DNA of 64,000 bases from Paracoccaceae bacterium (GTDB lineage: Bacteria; Pseudomonadota; Alphaproteobacteria; Rhodobacterales; Rhodobacteraceae): NCBI GenBank assembly GCA_027486345.1, contig JAIXPH010000003.1:36495-100494 (forward strand). Direction: 5' to 3'. The first letter of the stretch is position 1; each line of letters begins with the position of its first letter. The translations under genes and the position numbers were made by a program. Positions 1-8,729 of the stretch are shown here, piece by piece. The notes beneath the pieces were generated by a model. The model saw only the letters and a program-made list of their open reading frames with translations, ran no database searches and was not told the DNA's origin.

Positions 1-1836
1 TTTCACCACGACAACTTGCATCCCCGCCATCTGGGCTGAGGCCGGGTTGGTGCCATGGGCCGAGACCGGGATCAGGCAGATGGTGCGATGCGCGTCACCC
101 CGTGCGCGGTGATAGGCCTGAATCGTCAAAAGCCCGGCATATTCCCCCTGCGCGCCAGAGTTCGGCTGCATCGAGAACGCCTCATACCCCGTGATCTCAC
201 AGAGCTTTTCGGTCAGATCCGTGATCGCCTCATGATACCCTTGCGCCTGATCGGCGGGCGCAAAGGGGTGCAGGCTGCCGAACTCCGGCCAGGTGATCGG
301 CATCATCTCTGCCGCCGCGTTCAGCTTCATCGTGCAAGACCCCAGCGGGATCATCGCGCGGTCCAGCGCCAAGTCACGATCCGACAGGCGGCGCATGTAG
401 CGCATCATCTCGGATTCCGCCCGGTTCATGTGGAACACCGGATGGGTCAGGTAATCGCTTTCCCGCAGCATCGCCTCAGGGAAGCCCAGATGCGCGCGGT
501 GCGGCGGCACGCCGTCGATGCCAAAGGCGCGCAGCACGCGGACCAACACCTTTTCATCCGTCGTCTCGTCCAGCGAGATCCCGACGCGGTCAGTGCCCAC
601 CTTGCGGAAGTTCAAACCTTCGGCCCGCGCGGCGGCAAGGATACCGGCCTGACCCACGCCCACCTCAACCGTGATCGTATCGAAGAACGCCTTGGGCGAG
701 ACCTTTGCCCCCGCCGCCTTGAGCGCCCGCGACAGGCGGTTGGTCAGGAAATGCACCCGTTCGGCGATGGCGCGCAGGCCCTTTGGCCCGTGGAACACCG
801 CATACATCGACGCCATCACCGCCAAGAGCGCCTGCGCAGTGCAGACGTTCGACGTGGCTTTCTCGCGCCGGATATGCTGTTCGCGGGTTTGCAAGGACAG
901 CCGATAGGCCTTGTTCCCGCGCGAGTCGATGGACACGCCCACGATGCGCCCCGGCATCGACCGCTTGTAATCGTCCTTGCAGGACATGAAGGCCGCATGT
1001 GGCCCGCCATAGCCCATCGGCACGCCAAAGCGCTGGCTGGACCCGATGGCGATATCCGCCCCCATCGCGCCGGGTTCTTTCAGCATGGTCAGCGCAAGCA
1101 GGTCCGTCGCAACCACGGCCACCGCCTTTGAAGCATGTAACGCAGCAATCTGGTCGGTGAAGTCGGTCACATGGCCGTAAGTGCCGGGATACTGGAAGAT
1201 CGCGCCAAAGACCTTCTCCGCCTTCAAGCTGGCCGGATCGTCCACGATCACCTCAATCCCCAACGGGATCGCGCGGGTCTGGATCACCGCGATGGTCTGC
1301 GGATGACAGCCATGATCGACAAAAAACGCCTTCGCCTTCGATTTCGCCACCCGTTCGGCCATCGTCATCGCCTCGGCCGCCGCCGTCGCCTCATCCAACA
1401 GAGAGGCATTGGCTACTGGCAGACCCGTCAGATCGGCCACCATCGTCTGATAGTTCAGCAAAGCCTCAAGCCGGCCTTGCGCGATTTCGGGCTGATAGGG
1501 GGTATAGGCCGTATACCACGCCGGATTTTCCAGAATGTTGCGCTGGATCGCCGGGGGCGTGACCGTGCCGTGATAGCCCTGCCCGATCAGGCTGGTCATC
1601 ACCCGGTTCTTCGCCGCCACCGCCCGCATCCGCGCCAGAAGGTCATGTTCCGACAGCGGCGCCCAGCTCAGCGGTTGCGACTGCCGGATCGAGGCGGGCA
1701 CGGTCTGGTCGATCAAATCGTCCAGCGTCTGCACGCCGACAGCGGCCAGCATCTCGGCCATTTCCGCCGGAGAGGGGCCGATATGGCGGCGGTTGGCAAA
1801 GTCATAGGGGTTGTAGTCCACGGGGGTAAAGGTCAT
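1..1836 (-). CDS. gcvP: Glycine dehydrogenase (P protein), C-terminus off the window
   Basis: P protein of the glycine cleavage system: PLP-dependent decarboxylation of glycine and transfer of the aminomethyl group to lipoyl-GcvH, in the cytoplasm. The minus-strand frame opens with [20 protein letters not shown] and continues through typical GcvP blocks ([78 protein letters not shown]). About 612 residues are present; the usual single-chain length is near 950, so the part carrying the PLP lysine is beyond the left edge. It is the last gene of gcvT-gcvH-gcvP, 137 bp after gcvH, and should be controlled by the glycine riboswitch upstream of gcvT. Confidence 0.96.
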   Translation of the reverse strand, partial: MTFTPVDYNPYDFANRRHIGPSPAEMAEMLAAVGVQTLDDLIDQTVPASIRQSQPLSWAPLSEHDLLARMRAVAAKNRVMTSLIGQGYHGTVTPPAIQRNILENPAWYTAYTPYQPEIAQGRLEALLNYQTMVADLTGLPVANASLLDEATAAAEAMTMAERVAKSKAKAFFVDHGCHPQTIAVIQTRAIPLGIEVIVDDPASLKAEKVFGAIFQYPGTYGHVTDFTDQIAALHASKAVAVVATDLLALTMLKEPGAMGADIAIGSSQRFGVPMGYGGPHAAFMSCKDDYKRSMPGRIVGVSIDSRGNKAYRLSLQTREQHIRREKATSNVCTAQALLAVMASMYAVFHGPKGLRAIAERVHFLTNRLSRALKAAGAKVSPKAFFDTITVEVGVGQAGILAAARAEGLNFRKVGTDRVGISLDETTDEKVLVRVLRAFGIDGVPPHRAHLGFPEAMLRESDYLTHPVFHMNRAESEMMRYMRRLSDRDLALDRAMIPLGSCTMKLNAAAEMMPITWPEFGSLHPFAPADQAQGYHEAITDLTEKLCEITGYEAFSMQPNSGAQGEYAGLLTIQAYHRARGDAHRTICLIPVSAHGTNPASAQMAGMQVVVVK

Positions 1837-1930
1837 CTGCCGCGTCCCTTTGGGATGTGAGTCTGCTGTCGGGCGCACCCCATGCGCGCCCGTCAAAATC
1901 CTTCGAAGGCCAAAACTTGACGAAGGAGGT

Positions 1931-1954
1931 GCAAATTTCTTCAAAAAAATTTGC
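1931..1954. repeat. Hairpin between gcvH and gcvP
   Basis: Inverted repeat GCAAATTT / AAATTTGC with an 8-nt centre, inside the gcv operon. A short palindrome CCTTCGAAGG lies about 30 bp further left (about 1900-1909). It resembles the AT-rich hairpins at 33134-33178 and 51700-51720. It could be an intercistronic attenuation or RNA-processing site; function not shown by sequence. Confidence 0.55.
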
Positions 1955-1973
1955 CCTTCGCCCGACCGTCGGC

Positions 1974-2333
1974 TCAGCCGATCAGGTCGTTGTATTCATC
2001 CTCGTCCATCAGATCGTCGAGCACCGACAGATCATCCAGCTTCATCTTGAAGAACCACGCGGCCCCGGTCGGGTCTTCGTTCACCAGACCCGGTTGATCG
2101 ACCAGCTTCTGGTTCACTGCCACGATCTCGCCATCCACGGGGGCCAAGATATCCGACGCCGCCTTGACGCTTTCGATCACCACGACCTCATCGCCCTCGG
2201 CCACCACAGTTTCGGGTTCCGGCAATTCGACAAAGACCACATCGCCCAATTGGGTGGCCGCATGTTCGGTGATGCCCACCACGACAAGGTCGCCCTCGAC
2301 GCGCAGCCATTCATGTTCCTTGGTGTATTTCAT
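1974..2333 (-). CDS. gcvH: Glycine cleavage system H protein
   Basis: Lipoyl carrier protein that shuttles the aminomethyl group between the P, T and L proteins. It has 119 residues, the normal length. The start [15 protein letters not shown] is the family N-terminus, and the lipoylation site is Lys57 in the motif [12 protein letters not shown]. The C-terminal region has the usual WFFKMKLDD block. It sits 10 bp after gcvT and before gcvP, so the three proteins are co-transcribed. The open frame can be read further upstream into gcvT, but the ATG at 2333 gives the correct family N-terminus. Confidence 0.97.
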   Translation of the reverse strand: MKYTKEHEWLRVEGDLVVVGITEHAATQLGDVVFVELPEPETVVAEGDEVVVIESVKAASDILAPVDGEIVAVNQKLVDQPGLVNEDPTGAAWFFKMKLDDLSVLDDLMDEDEYNDLIG

Positions 2334-2343
2334 CAGAGGTGCC

Positions 2344-3462
2344 TCAGCGCTTGTAAGTGGTGGTGACAAAAGGAAGGGCGGCCACGGTGACGGGCAGCCG
2401 CTTGCCGCGCACCTCGCCCTCCAGCCGCGTTCCGGGGGTGGAAAGGGTGGTGGGCACATAGCCCATCGCCACGGGCGCTTCGACCGAGGGGCCAAAGCCG
2501 CCGGAGGTGACGGTTCCCGCAGCATCCTCGCCCGCGAACAGCGCCGTGCCCTCACGCATCGGGGCGCGACCCTCCGGGCGCAGACCGACGCGCAGGCGTG
2601 ACGGACCTTCGGCCAATTCGCGCAGGATGCGCGCCGCACCGGGGAAGCCGCCTTCGCGCGCGCCCCCCGTGCGACGGACCTTCTGGATCGCCCAAGTCAA
2701 ACCCGCCTCGACCGGAGTGGTGGTGGTATCGATATCATGGCCGTAAAGGCACAGGCCCGCCTCCAGCCGCAGCGAATCCCGCGCGCCAAGGCCGATGGGC
2801 ATCACGCCATCCTGCGCCAGCAGCGTTTGCGCGAAGGCCAGCGCCTGACCATCCGCGACCGACAGTTCGAACCCGTCCTCGCCCGTGTAGCCAGAGCGCG
2901 AGACCCAGACCTCCGCCCCCTGCCACGGCAGGATCGCCACATCCATGAACCGCATCGCAGCGACACCCGGCAGCAGCGCGCCCAAGGCGGCTTCTGCCCC
3001 CGGCCCTTGCAGCGCGAACAGCGCGCGGTCGGTGACAGGGATCACGTCGGCCACCGCCGACAGATGCGCCTGCATATGGGCGATGTCGGCGGCCTTGCAG
3101 GCGGCATTGACCACGACGAACAGATGGTCACCCCGATTGGCGAACATCAGGTCATCCAGAATGCCGCCCTCGTCGTTGGTGAACAGCCCATAGCGCTGCC
3201 GCCCCTGCGCCAGCCCCGCCACATCGACGGGCATCAGCGCCTCAAACCCCGCACACAGACGGGCCATGTCGGTTTTCGGGCGCAGGATCACCTGTCCCAT
3301 ATGGCTGACATCAAAGAAACCGGCGGCAGAGCGGGTGTGAAGATGCTCCTTCATCACCCCGGCCGGATACTGCACGGGCATTTCATACCCGGCAAAGGGG
3401 ACCATCTTGCCCCCCAGATGGACATGCAGATCATGCAGTCCCAAACGCAAAAGATCGGACAA
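2344..3462 (-). CDS. gcvT: Glycine cleavage system T protein (aminomethyltransferase)
   Basis: Tetrahydrofolate-dependent aminomethyltransferase that releases ammonia and forms 5,10-methylene-THF from the GcvH-bound intermediate. Recognisable parts are HVHLGGKMVPFAGYEMPVQY near the N-terminus, FDVSHMGQ, the FTNDEGGILDDL block, and the C-terminal GYVPTTLS region. I chose the TTG at 3462, preceded by GGAGAGG, because it gives 372 residues and the expected N-terminus. The longer in-frame extension runs through the glycine riboswitch and cannot be protein. The first ATG alternative lies about 16 codons upstream and lacks a clear ribosome site. Confidence 0.93.
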   Translation of the reverse strand: MSDLLRLGLHDLHVHLGGKMVPFAGYEMPVQYPAGVMKEHLHTRSAAGFFDVSHMGQVILRPKTDMARLCAGFEALMPVDVAGLAQGRQRYGLFTNDEGGILDDLMFANRGDHLFVVVNAACKAADIAHMQAHLSAVADVIPVTDRALFALQGPGAEAALGALLPGVAAMRFMDVAILPWQGAEVWVSRSGYTGEDGFELSVADGQALAFAQTLLAQDGVMPIGLGARDSLRLEAGLCLYGHDIDTTTTPVEAGLTWAIQKVRRTGGAREGGFPGAARILRELAEGPSRLRVGLRPEGRAPMREGTALFAGEDAAGTVTSGGFGPSVEAPVAMGYVPTTLSTPGTRLEGEVRGKRLPVTVAALPFVTTTYKR

Positions 3463-3535
3463 GGTCCTCTCCCACTTCCGCGCCGGTATGCGAATATCCG
3501 GCATCGAGCAGACAGGCCGATCCCTGTCCCGCGAT

Positions 3536-3724
3536 GCCCCCTCTGTCCTTGCCCCGCCTTGCGGCCTTGGGGCGCCTGAGATCGTTATCCCTTCGGCGGG
3601 TGCGAACACCACTCTCCAGAGTCTATCGTCAGAAACGGTCCCTTGCGCCTGAGAGTTTACCGGGGCGGTTGCTCCTTCGGCACCGGATCACGGGTCACCC
3701 CATGGGCCGGATTCTCCCGAACCT
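3536..3724 (-). promoter_or_regulatory. Tandem glycine riboswitch upstream of gcvT
   Basis: On the minus strand two glycine-aptamer copies are visible. Aptamer I (about 3724-3634) contains CGGGAGAATC, GCCGAAGGAGCAA and AAACTCTCAGGC followed by AAGGGACCG. Aptamer II (about 3621-3536) contains CTCTGGAGAG, GCCGAAGGGATAA, ATCTCAGGCGC and GGGGCAAGGACAGAG. These are the conserved core strings of the class, in the usual order, separated by a short linker. The element ends about 75 nt before the gcvT start. Tandem glycine riboswitches normally activate gcv genes when glycine is abundant. Confidence 0.92.
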
Positions 3725-3817
3725 GACATGGCTTGGGTATCCCGTCGGATACCGTTCTGGCAAGAGCAAAAAGCGGATACGACGAAGCGCGGCGCAAAAC
3801 CGACATCAGGCGCCACC

Positions 3818-3839
3818 AAAAGCGGCATCACGCCGCTTT
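3818..3839 (-). terminator. Rho-independent terminator overlapping the MATE gene stop
   Basis: On the minus strand AAAGCGGC and GCCGCTTTT form a stem whose loop contains the TGA stop of the MATE gene; a short T run follows. It separates this gene from the riboswitch-controlled gcv operon. Confidence 0.6.
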
Positions 3840-5171
3840 GCGCGCCGCCACCCGATCCATCACCCGCAGCGCCAGCCAGACCGCCAGCAGACCGAACAGG
3901 ATGCCGCCCACGGCCTGCCCGATCAGCACGCCCGCAGCCCCCCAACCCGCCGCCAGCCACAGCGCAAAGGGCACGGTGCCCAGCGTATGGCGGCCCCAGT
4001 TGACCATGGTCGATTGCATCGCCGCGCCCAGATTGTTGCAGGCCGCATTGGCGACAAAGATCATGGCGTTGAAGAAGAACAACAGGCTGAGGGGGCCGCA
4101 GAACAGATAGACCAACTCGCGCGTCAGCCCTTCGGCATGGAAGATGTCGGCAATCCAGCCCCGCCCGATGAAGAGGAGCGCCGACATGGCCACGATCACC
4201 AGCCCGGCAAACAGGATCGAATCCCAGAACGCCCGGCGCACCCGGTCCATCCGGCCCGCGCCAAGGTTCTGGCCGATGATCGGACCCACGGCGCCCGACA
4301 GCGCAAAGATGATGCCAAAGGCCACCGGCGTCAGACGCCCGGCAATCGCCATGCCCGCCACCGCCTGTTCGCCATATCCGGCCACCATCCGCGTGATGAC
4401 CGCCTGCCCCACCGGGGTGGCAAGCTGGGTCAGGATCGCGGGCCCGGAAATCGCGAACAGCGGCGTGGCGGAGGCGATGACGCTCTGCCTCGTAAACCCG
4501 CCAAAGCCGCCGTAATGCCGCGCCAGCGGCCAGAGCGCCATCACCGCAATCGCCAGACGCGACCCCCACCCGGCAATCCCGGCCCCGGTCAGGCCCCATC
4601 CCGCCCAAAGGATCAGGATGGGGTCAAGGATCGCCAGCACCACCGCGCCCCAGACCGTCACCATCATCGACCGCTTGGCATCACCGTAAGCCCGCAACGC
4701 CCCCGCCCCGATCATGCCGATCATCAGCAGGGGCTGCGACGGGATCATGATCCGCAGGAAATGCAGTGTCTCTTCCGCCGTGCGCCCCGTGGCCCCCAGC
4801 AGGTCCACGATCCACGGCAAAACCGCCCAGACCACCGCGGCAAAGATCGCCCCGAAGACCGCGCCAAGGATCAACCCCTCGGTCGCCCTCGCCCGCGCAG
4901 CTTCAAGATCACGCTGCCCCACCGCCCGCGCCGTTAGCGCCGAAACACCCACCGACAGGCCGATGCCGAAGGCCGTGGTGAAAAACAGCACCGCCGCCGC
5001 ATAGCCGACGGCTGCCGTCTTGGCCTCATCCTGCAACCACGAGATATAAAGCAGGTTGATCAGGTCCACGACGAAGATCGCCATCAACCCGACCGAGGAT
5101 GTCAGCGACATCACCGCCACATGCTTGAACAGGTTGCCCTGCACGAATTTCGCCTGTTGCGGTGCGGCCAT
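3828..5171 (-). CDS. MATE family efflux transporter
   Basis: Inner-membrane cation-coupled exporter of the multidrug and toxic compound extrusion family. The protein is 447 residues, the family length, with about 12 hydrophobic segments in two pseudo-repeats. Conserved features seen are the N-terminal GNLFKHVAVMSLTSSVGLMA, VDLINLLYISWL in helix 1, the GIGLSVGVSALTARAVGQ loop, and in the second half GPAILTQLATPVGQAVITRM followed by AFGIIFALSGAVGPIIGQNLGAG. The start at 5171 is preceded by GGGGAG with 7-nt spacing. Substrate cannot be predicted. It stands alone between gltX and the gcv operon and ends in its own terminator. Confidence 0.93.
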   Translation of the reverse strand: MAAPQQAKFVQGNLFKHVAVMSLTSSVGLMAIFVVDLINLLYISWLQDEAKTAAVGYAAAVLFFTTAFGIGLSVGVSALTARAVGQRDLEAARARATEGLILGAVFGAIFAAVVWAVLPWIVDLLGATGRTAEETLHFLRIMIPSQPLLMIGMIGAGALRAYGDAKRSMMVTVWGAVVLAILDPILILWAGWGLTGAGIAGWGSRLAIAVMALWPLARHYGGFGGFTRQSVIASATPLFAISGPAILTQLATPVGQAVITRMVAGYGEQAVAGMAIAGRLTPVAFGIIFALSGAVGPIIGQNLGAGRMDRVRRAFWDSILFAGLVIVAMSALLFIGRGWIADIFHAEGLTRELVYLFCGPLSLLFFFNAMIFVANAACNNLGAAMQSTMVNWGRHTLGTVPFALWLAAGWGAAGVLIGQAVGGILFGLLAVWLALRVMDRVAARKAA

Positions 5172-5195
5172 CGGACGTCTCCCCGGAAGGCCTTG

Positions 5196-5250
5196 CCTTC
5201 CCCTTTGCTCAAATATCCCACGGGGGTCCGGGGGTGTGAAACCCCCGGCC
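5196..5250 (+). repeat. Family A intergenic repeat, copy 1 (degenerate)
   Basis: Contains CTTCCCCTTTGCTCAAATATCCCA followed by GGGGGTC and a GGGGGTGTGAAACCCCC hairpin, between the start of the MATE gene and the stop of gltX. It is related to copies at 9714, 14411, 43521 and 51631 but more diverged. Confidence 0.5.
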
Positions 5251-5272
5251 TATCCGCAAAACCGACGCCGGG

Positions 5273-6601
5273 TCAGCCCGCGCGCACGACCTTCAACAGG
5301 GGCATCACATCCGCCATTTCCGGCCCGTTGGCCCGACCCGTCAGCGCCTTGCGCAGCGGCATGAACAGCCCCTTGCCCTTGCGCCCTGTCGCGGCCTTCA
5401 CGGCTTCGGTCCATTCGCCCCAGGTGGCGGTGGTCCAGGGCTTCGGCGGCAGCAACGCCACGGCCTGCGTGATGAATTCGGCATCTTCCGGGTCCACCAA
5501 AGGCTCCGCCCCGTTCTGGAACAACTCCGACCACTGGGCCAGATCGGCCAGCACGGTGATATTGTCCTTGGCCACGCGCCAGAATGCCTCGGCCTCGGCC
5601 TCCGGCACGCCCAGTGCCGCGATCTTGTCGGCCACGGCGGGCAGCGGCAGGGATTGCACATGGGCGCGGGTCAGCGGGAACAGGTCCTCGGCGTCGAATT
5701 TGGTCGGCGCAGAGCCGAAAGACCCCACATCGAACCCGTCAATCAAATCCTGCATCGACGAGGCCAGTTCCACGGGCTTCGACGACCCCAGCCGCGCCAT
5801 CAGCGACAACAGCGCCATCGGCTCTACCCCTTGGGCGCGCAGGTCGCGCAGCGACAGCGTGCCCAGACGCTTGGACAGTTCCTCGCCCTTCGCCCCTGTC
5901 AGCAGCGAATGGTGGGCAAAGTTCGGCGGCGTGCCGCCCATCGCCTGCATGATCTGGATTTGCGTGGCGGTGTTGGTCACATGGTCCGCACCGCGTACGA
6001 TGAAGGTCACGCCCATGTCGATGTCATCGACCGAGGAGGCGAAGGTATAAAGCACCTGCCCATCCGCGCGGATCAAGACCGGGTCCGACACCGAGGCCGC
6101 ATCGATCGAGATCGGGCCAAGGATGCCATCGGGCCATTCGATGCGGTTCTGGTTCAGCAGGAAGCGCCAATAGCCATCCCGCCCCTCAGCCCGCATAGCG
6201 TCCTTTTCAGACGCGGTCAGATGCAAGGACGCACGGTCATAGACCGGGGGCCGCCCCATGTTCAGCAGCTTCTTGCGCTTCAGGTCCAGCTCGGTCGGCG
6301 ATTCAAAGCATTCATAGAACCGCCCCGCCTGTTTCAACTCTTCCGCCGCCGCGCGATAGCGGTCCATCCGCAGCGATTGCTTTTCCACGCGGTCCCAGTG
6401 CAGGCCCAGCCATTCCAGATCGGCCATGATGCCGTCCGCGTATTCCTGCTTGGACCGTTCCTGATCGGTGTCATCCAGACGCAGGATGAAGGTGCCCCCC
6501 GCCTTGCGTGTGATGAGGTAATTCATCAAGGCAGTGCGAAGGTTGCCCACATGGATGAAACCAGTGGGCGACGGCGCGAAACGGGTGGTGACGTTGGACA
6601 T
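5273..6601 (-). CDS. gltX: Glutamate--tRNA ligase
   Basis: Class I aminoacyl-tRNA synthetase that charges tRNA with glutamate in the cytoplasm. The HIGH-type signature is in RFAPSPTGFIHVGNLRTALMN, the conserved LRLDDTDQERS follows, and the KMSKS-like loop is GEELSKRLG. The 442-residue length fits bacterial GluRS. The ATG at 6601 (MSNVTTRFAPSPTG) has GGAG 9 nt upstream and is preferred to an ATG 12 codons earlier. Alphaproteobacteria often carry two GluRS paralogues; I cannot tell from one copy whether this is the discriminating or the Gln-tRNA-directed form. Confidence 0.95.
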   Translation of the reverse strand: MSNVTTRFAPSPTGFIHVGNLRTALMNYLITRKAGGTFILRLDDTDQERSKQEYADGIMADLEWLGLHWDRVEKQSLRMDRYRAAAEELKQAGRFYECFESPTELDLKRKKLLNMGRPPVYDRASLHLTASEKDAMRAEGRDGYWRFLLNQNRIEWPDGILGPISIDAASVSDPVLIRADGQVLYTFASSVDDIDMGVTFIVRGADHVTNTATQIQIMQAMGGTPPNFAHHSLLTGAKGEELSKRLGTLSLRDLRAQGVEPMALLSLMARLGSSKPVELASSMQDLIDGFDVGSFGSAPTKFDAEDLFPLTRAHVQSLPLPAVADKIAALGVPEAEAEAFWRVAKDNITVLADLAQWSELFQNGAEPLVDPEDAEFITQAVALLPPKPWTTATWGEWTEAVKAATGRKGKGLFMPLRKALTGRANGPEMADVMPLLKVVRAG

Positions 6602-6679
6602 GGCGGCAGGCTCCGGTGAACCGCTCTTCCCTGTCACAGCGCCCCGCCTTTGTCCAGTTCGCGGGGCCTTATGCGCCCA

Positions 6680-7105
6680 TCACTGCGCCGTGACGGACCA
6701 GCGCGCCGAAATCTCGGCCATGCCGCGCCGGAACAACGCTTCGACCGCTGCCGGATCGGCATCGTCCAGCCGCCGCAAATAAACACAGCCCTTGCCGCGC
6801 CGATGCGGCCCCAGTTGCGCCAGAACCTCGGCCGCGTCGTCCAGCGCGCAATTGGGATAAAGCACGAGGTCCGCCTTGCGCGGCGCAAAGGCGATCACCG
6901 CCGCCGTCCCGCTGTGCCCGCTGTCATAGCGATAGGCGTATCGGCCAAAGCCCAGCATGCCAGACCCCGCCAAGTGGACCGGAAAGCCAGAGATCCGCTC
7001 GCCCATGGCGATCAGGTGTCGCGCTTCTTCGGCACGGATGGGCGTCATCTGGCCCAGAAAATCGATGACGTCGGTGTTCACGCTCACCTCTTGCACATAA
7101 CACAC
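6680..7105 (-). CDS. DUF1801 (YdhG-like) domain protein
   Basis: Small soluble protein of 141 residues that matches the DUF1801/YdhG-like fold: the segment GFPVHLAGSGMLGFGRYAYRYDSGHSG, then AFAPRKADLVLYPNC and the C-terminal GKGCVYLRRLDDADPAAVEALF. Related Bacillus proteins have been described as iron chaperones, but no metal ligand set stands out here. Its role is unknown. It is transcribed divergently from the metallopeptidase gene with only about 30 bp between starts; a GTG five codons downstream is an alternative start. Confidence 0.8.
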   Translation of the reverse strand: MCYVQEVSVNTDVIDFLGQMTPIRAEEARHLIAMGERISGFPVHLAGSGMLGFGRYAYRYDSGHSGTAAVIAFAPRKADLVLYPNCALDDAAEVLAQLGPHRRGKGCVYLRRLDDADPAAVEALFRRGMAEISARWSVTAQ

Positions 7106-7134
7106 AAGGCTTTCACAGGCTTACCCTAGCAGGA

Positions 7135-7599
7135 ATGCCAAGCAACACCTATCATATCGGTATGACAACGCCCGAAAACCACGACCCGAACGCCCCGACG
7201 TGGGATGCCTTCGTCGCACCCGACCTCTCGTTGATCGAGGAATTGGCGCGCGACGCCATCTCGACCCTGCCGCATCCATGGCGCGAACCGGCAACGGGCC
7301 TTGTGCTGCGCGTGGTGGATTTCGCCCCGGATGAGGTGCTGGAAGAGATGGGTCTGGAAGACCCCTTTGAACTGACCGGCCTTTATGATGGCGTGCCGCT
7401 GACGGAAAAATCCGTTATGGATCAGCCCACTAAACCGGATGCCGTCTGGCTGTTCCGCCGCGCGATCCTTGAAGAATGGATTGAACGCGGAGACATCGGC
7501 TTGGGCGATCTGGTGGCCCATGTCGTCGTCCATGAACTCGCCCATCACTTTGGCTGGAGCGATGAGGACATCGCCTCCATAGACCCTTGGTGGGAATGA
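7135..7599 (+). CDS. Minimal zincin-like metallopeptidase family protein
   Basis: Belongs to the small 'metallopeptidase family protein' (DUF1025-type) group. The C-terminal half has the zinc-binding HExxH in VVVHELAHHFGWSDEDI, and the family block LEDPFELTGLYDGVPL is present. There is no signal peptide, so it is probably cytoplasmic. At 154 residues it has the minimal core only. Two starts are possible: ATG 7135, and ATG 7162 (MTTPENHD), which resembles family N-termini more closely; neither has a convincing ribosome site. Substrate unknown. Confidence 0.85.
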   Translation: MPSNTYHIGMTTPENHDPNAPTWDAFVAPDLSLIEELARDAISTLPHPWREPATGLVLRVVDFAPDEVLEEMGLEDPFELTGLYDGVPLTEKSVMDQPTKPDAVWLFRRAILEEWIERGDIGLGDLVAHVVVHELAHHFGWSDEDIASIDPWWE

Positions 7600-7688
7600 C
7601 GGTCACGCCCCTGTGACCCAGCGTGACTGGCATGACGGGGTGGCCACCCTATCCTTTGGGATATGACACCCCAACCAAGGACACGACC

Positions 7689-8618
7689 ATGACCCTGTCA
7701 CGCCGTCACGCCCTTTTGGCTGCTGCTGCCCTCCCCTTTGCCGCCCCTGCCCTGCTGCGCGCCCGCCCGGCACTGGCAGAGGCCCCTCCGATGGCCGGAC
7801 CGGGCTTTGCGCCCTATCACCGCATGAAACTCGGCGGGTTCGAAGTGACGACCCTGCTTGCAGGCAGCCGCGCGGGTGACAAGCCGCAGGAAACCTTTGG
7901 TCTGAACGCCACGCCCGAAGACTTCGCGGCCCTGTCGGCGGCGAACTTCATCCCTGCCGACAAAAGCTTCAACTTCTTCACGCCGGTCGTGGTGAACACC
8001 GGGGCCGAACTTGTGCTCTTCGACACCGGCTTGGCGCCCGAAGGCACGCTTGCCGCGCTGCAAGCCGCCGGGATGACGGCGGATCAGGTCAGCATCGTGG
8101 TCCTGACGCATATGCACGGTGACCACATCGGCGGCCTGTCTGGAGAAGATGGCACCCCCACCTTTGCCAATGCCCGCTATGTCACCGGCGCGACTGAGCA
8201 CAACAACTGGTCCAAGGCCGCCAACGAAGGCTTTGACGCTAAGGTCAAGCCGCTGAATGACAAATTCACCTTCCTCGACAATGGCGGCGCTGTTTTGCCG
8301 GGGATCACCGCCATGGCGGCCCCGGGCCACACGCCGGGGCATTTCACCTATCGGCTGGAAAGCGACGGCGCGCAATTGATGCTGCTGGCCGACACCACCA
8401 ACCATTACGTCTGGTCGCTGCAACGCCCCGATTGGGAGGTGCGCTTTGACGCCGACAAGGCGCAGGCGGCGCAAACCCGCAAGACCATCCTTGGCATGCT
8501 CGCCGCCGACCGCATCCCCTTTGCAGGCTACCACATGCCCTTCCCCGGCATCGGCTTTGTCGAGGCGCAAGGCGACGGCTTCCGCTATGTCCCGTCAAGC
8601 TATCAATTGATGCTCTGA
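7689..8618 (+). CDS. Tat-exported metallo-beta-lactamase-fold hydrolase
   Basis: A 309-residue MBL-fold protein with an N-terminal twin-arginine type leader (SRRHALLAAAALPFAAPALL, cleavage expected after ALA near residue 30), so it should act in the periplasm. The zinc motif HxHxDH is in VLTHMHGDHIGGL, with further ligands in PGHTPGHF, LLADTTNH and the terminal GYHMPFPG. The ATG at 7689 has AAGGA 7 nt upstream; upstream in-frame ATGs have none and would disrupt the leader. The order of motifs is like that of quorum-quenching lactonase-type MBL proteins, but the substrate is not predictable. Confidence 0.9.
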   Translation: MTLSRRHALLAAAALPFAAPALLRARPALAEAPPMAGPGFAPYHRMKLGGFEVTTLLAGSRAGDKPQETFGLNATPEDFAALSAANFIPADKSFNFFTPVVVNTGAELVLFDTGLAPEGTLAALQAAGMTADQVSIVVLTHMHGDHIGGLSGEDGTPTFANARYVTGATEHNNWSKAANEGFDAKVKPLNDKFTFLDNGGAVLPGITAMAAPGHTPGHFTYRLESDGAQLMLLADTTNHYVWSLQRPDWEVRFDADKAQAAQTRKTILGMLAADRIPFAGYHMPFPGIGFVEAQGDGFRYVPSSYQLML

Positions 8619-8631
8619 CCGGAGTGCCGTG

Positions 8632-8655
8632 GGACCGGGGGCGCGCCCCCGGTCC
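8632..8655. terminator. 24-bp perfect palindrome after the MBL gene
   Basis: GGACCGGGGGCG is followed immediately by its reverse complement CGCCCCCGGTCC. It lies 14 bp after the stop codon of the MBL-fold gene and before pfkB. It probably ends or stabilises the transcript; there is no T run. Confidence 0.5.
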
Positions 8656-8729
8656 GCCCAAAGATCGCGCGCCGCTTCCCCACCGTTGCCGTTACCGCTA
8701 TCATCCGGTGACAGCGATGGGAGAATGAC

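Noticed and set aside
3463..3612. 50-residue N-terminal extension of GcvT
   Set aside because: It overlaps the second glycine aptamer and is absent from the family.
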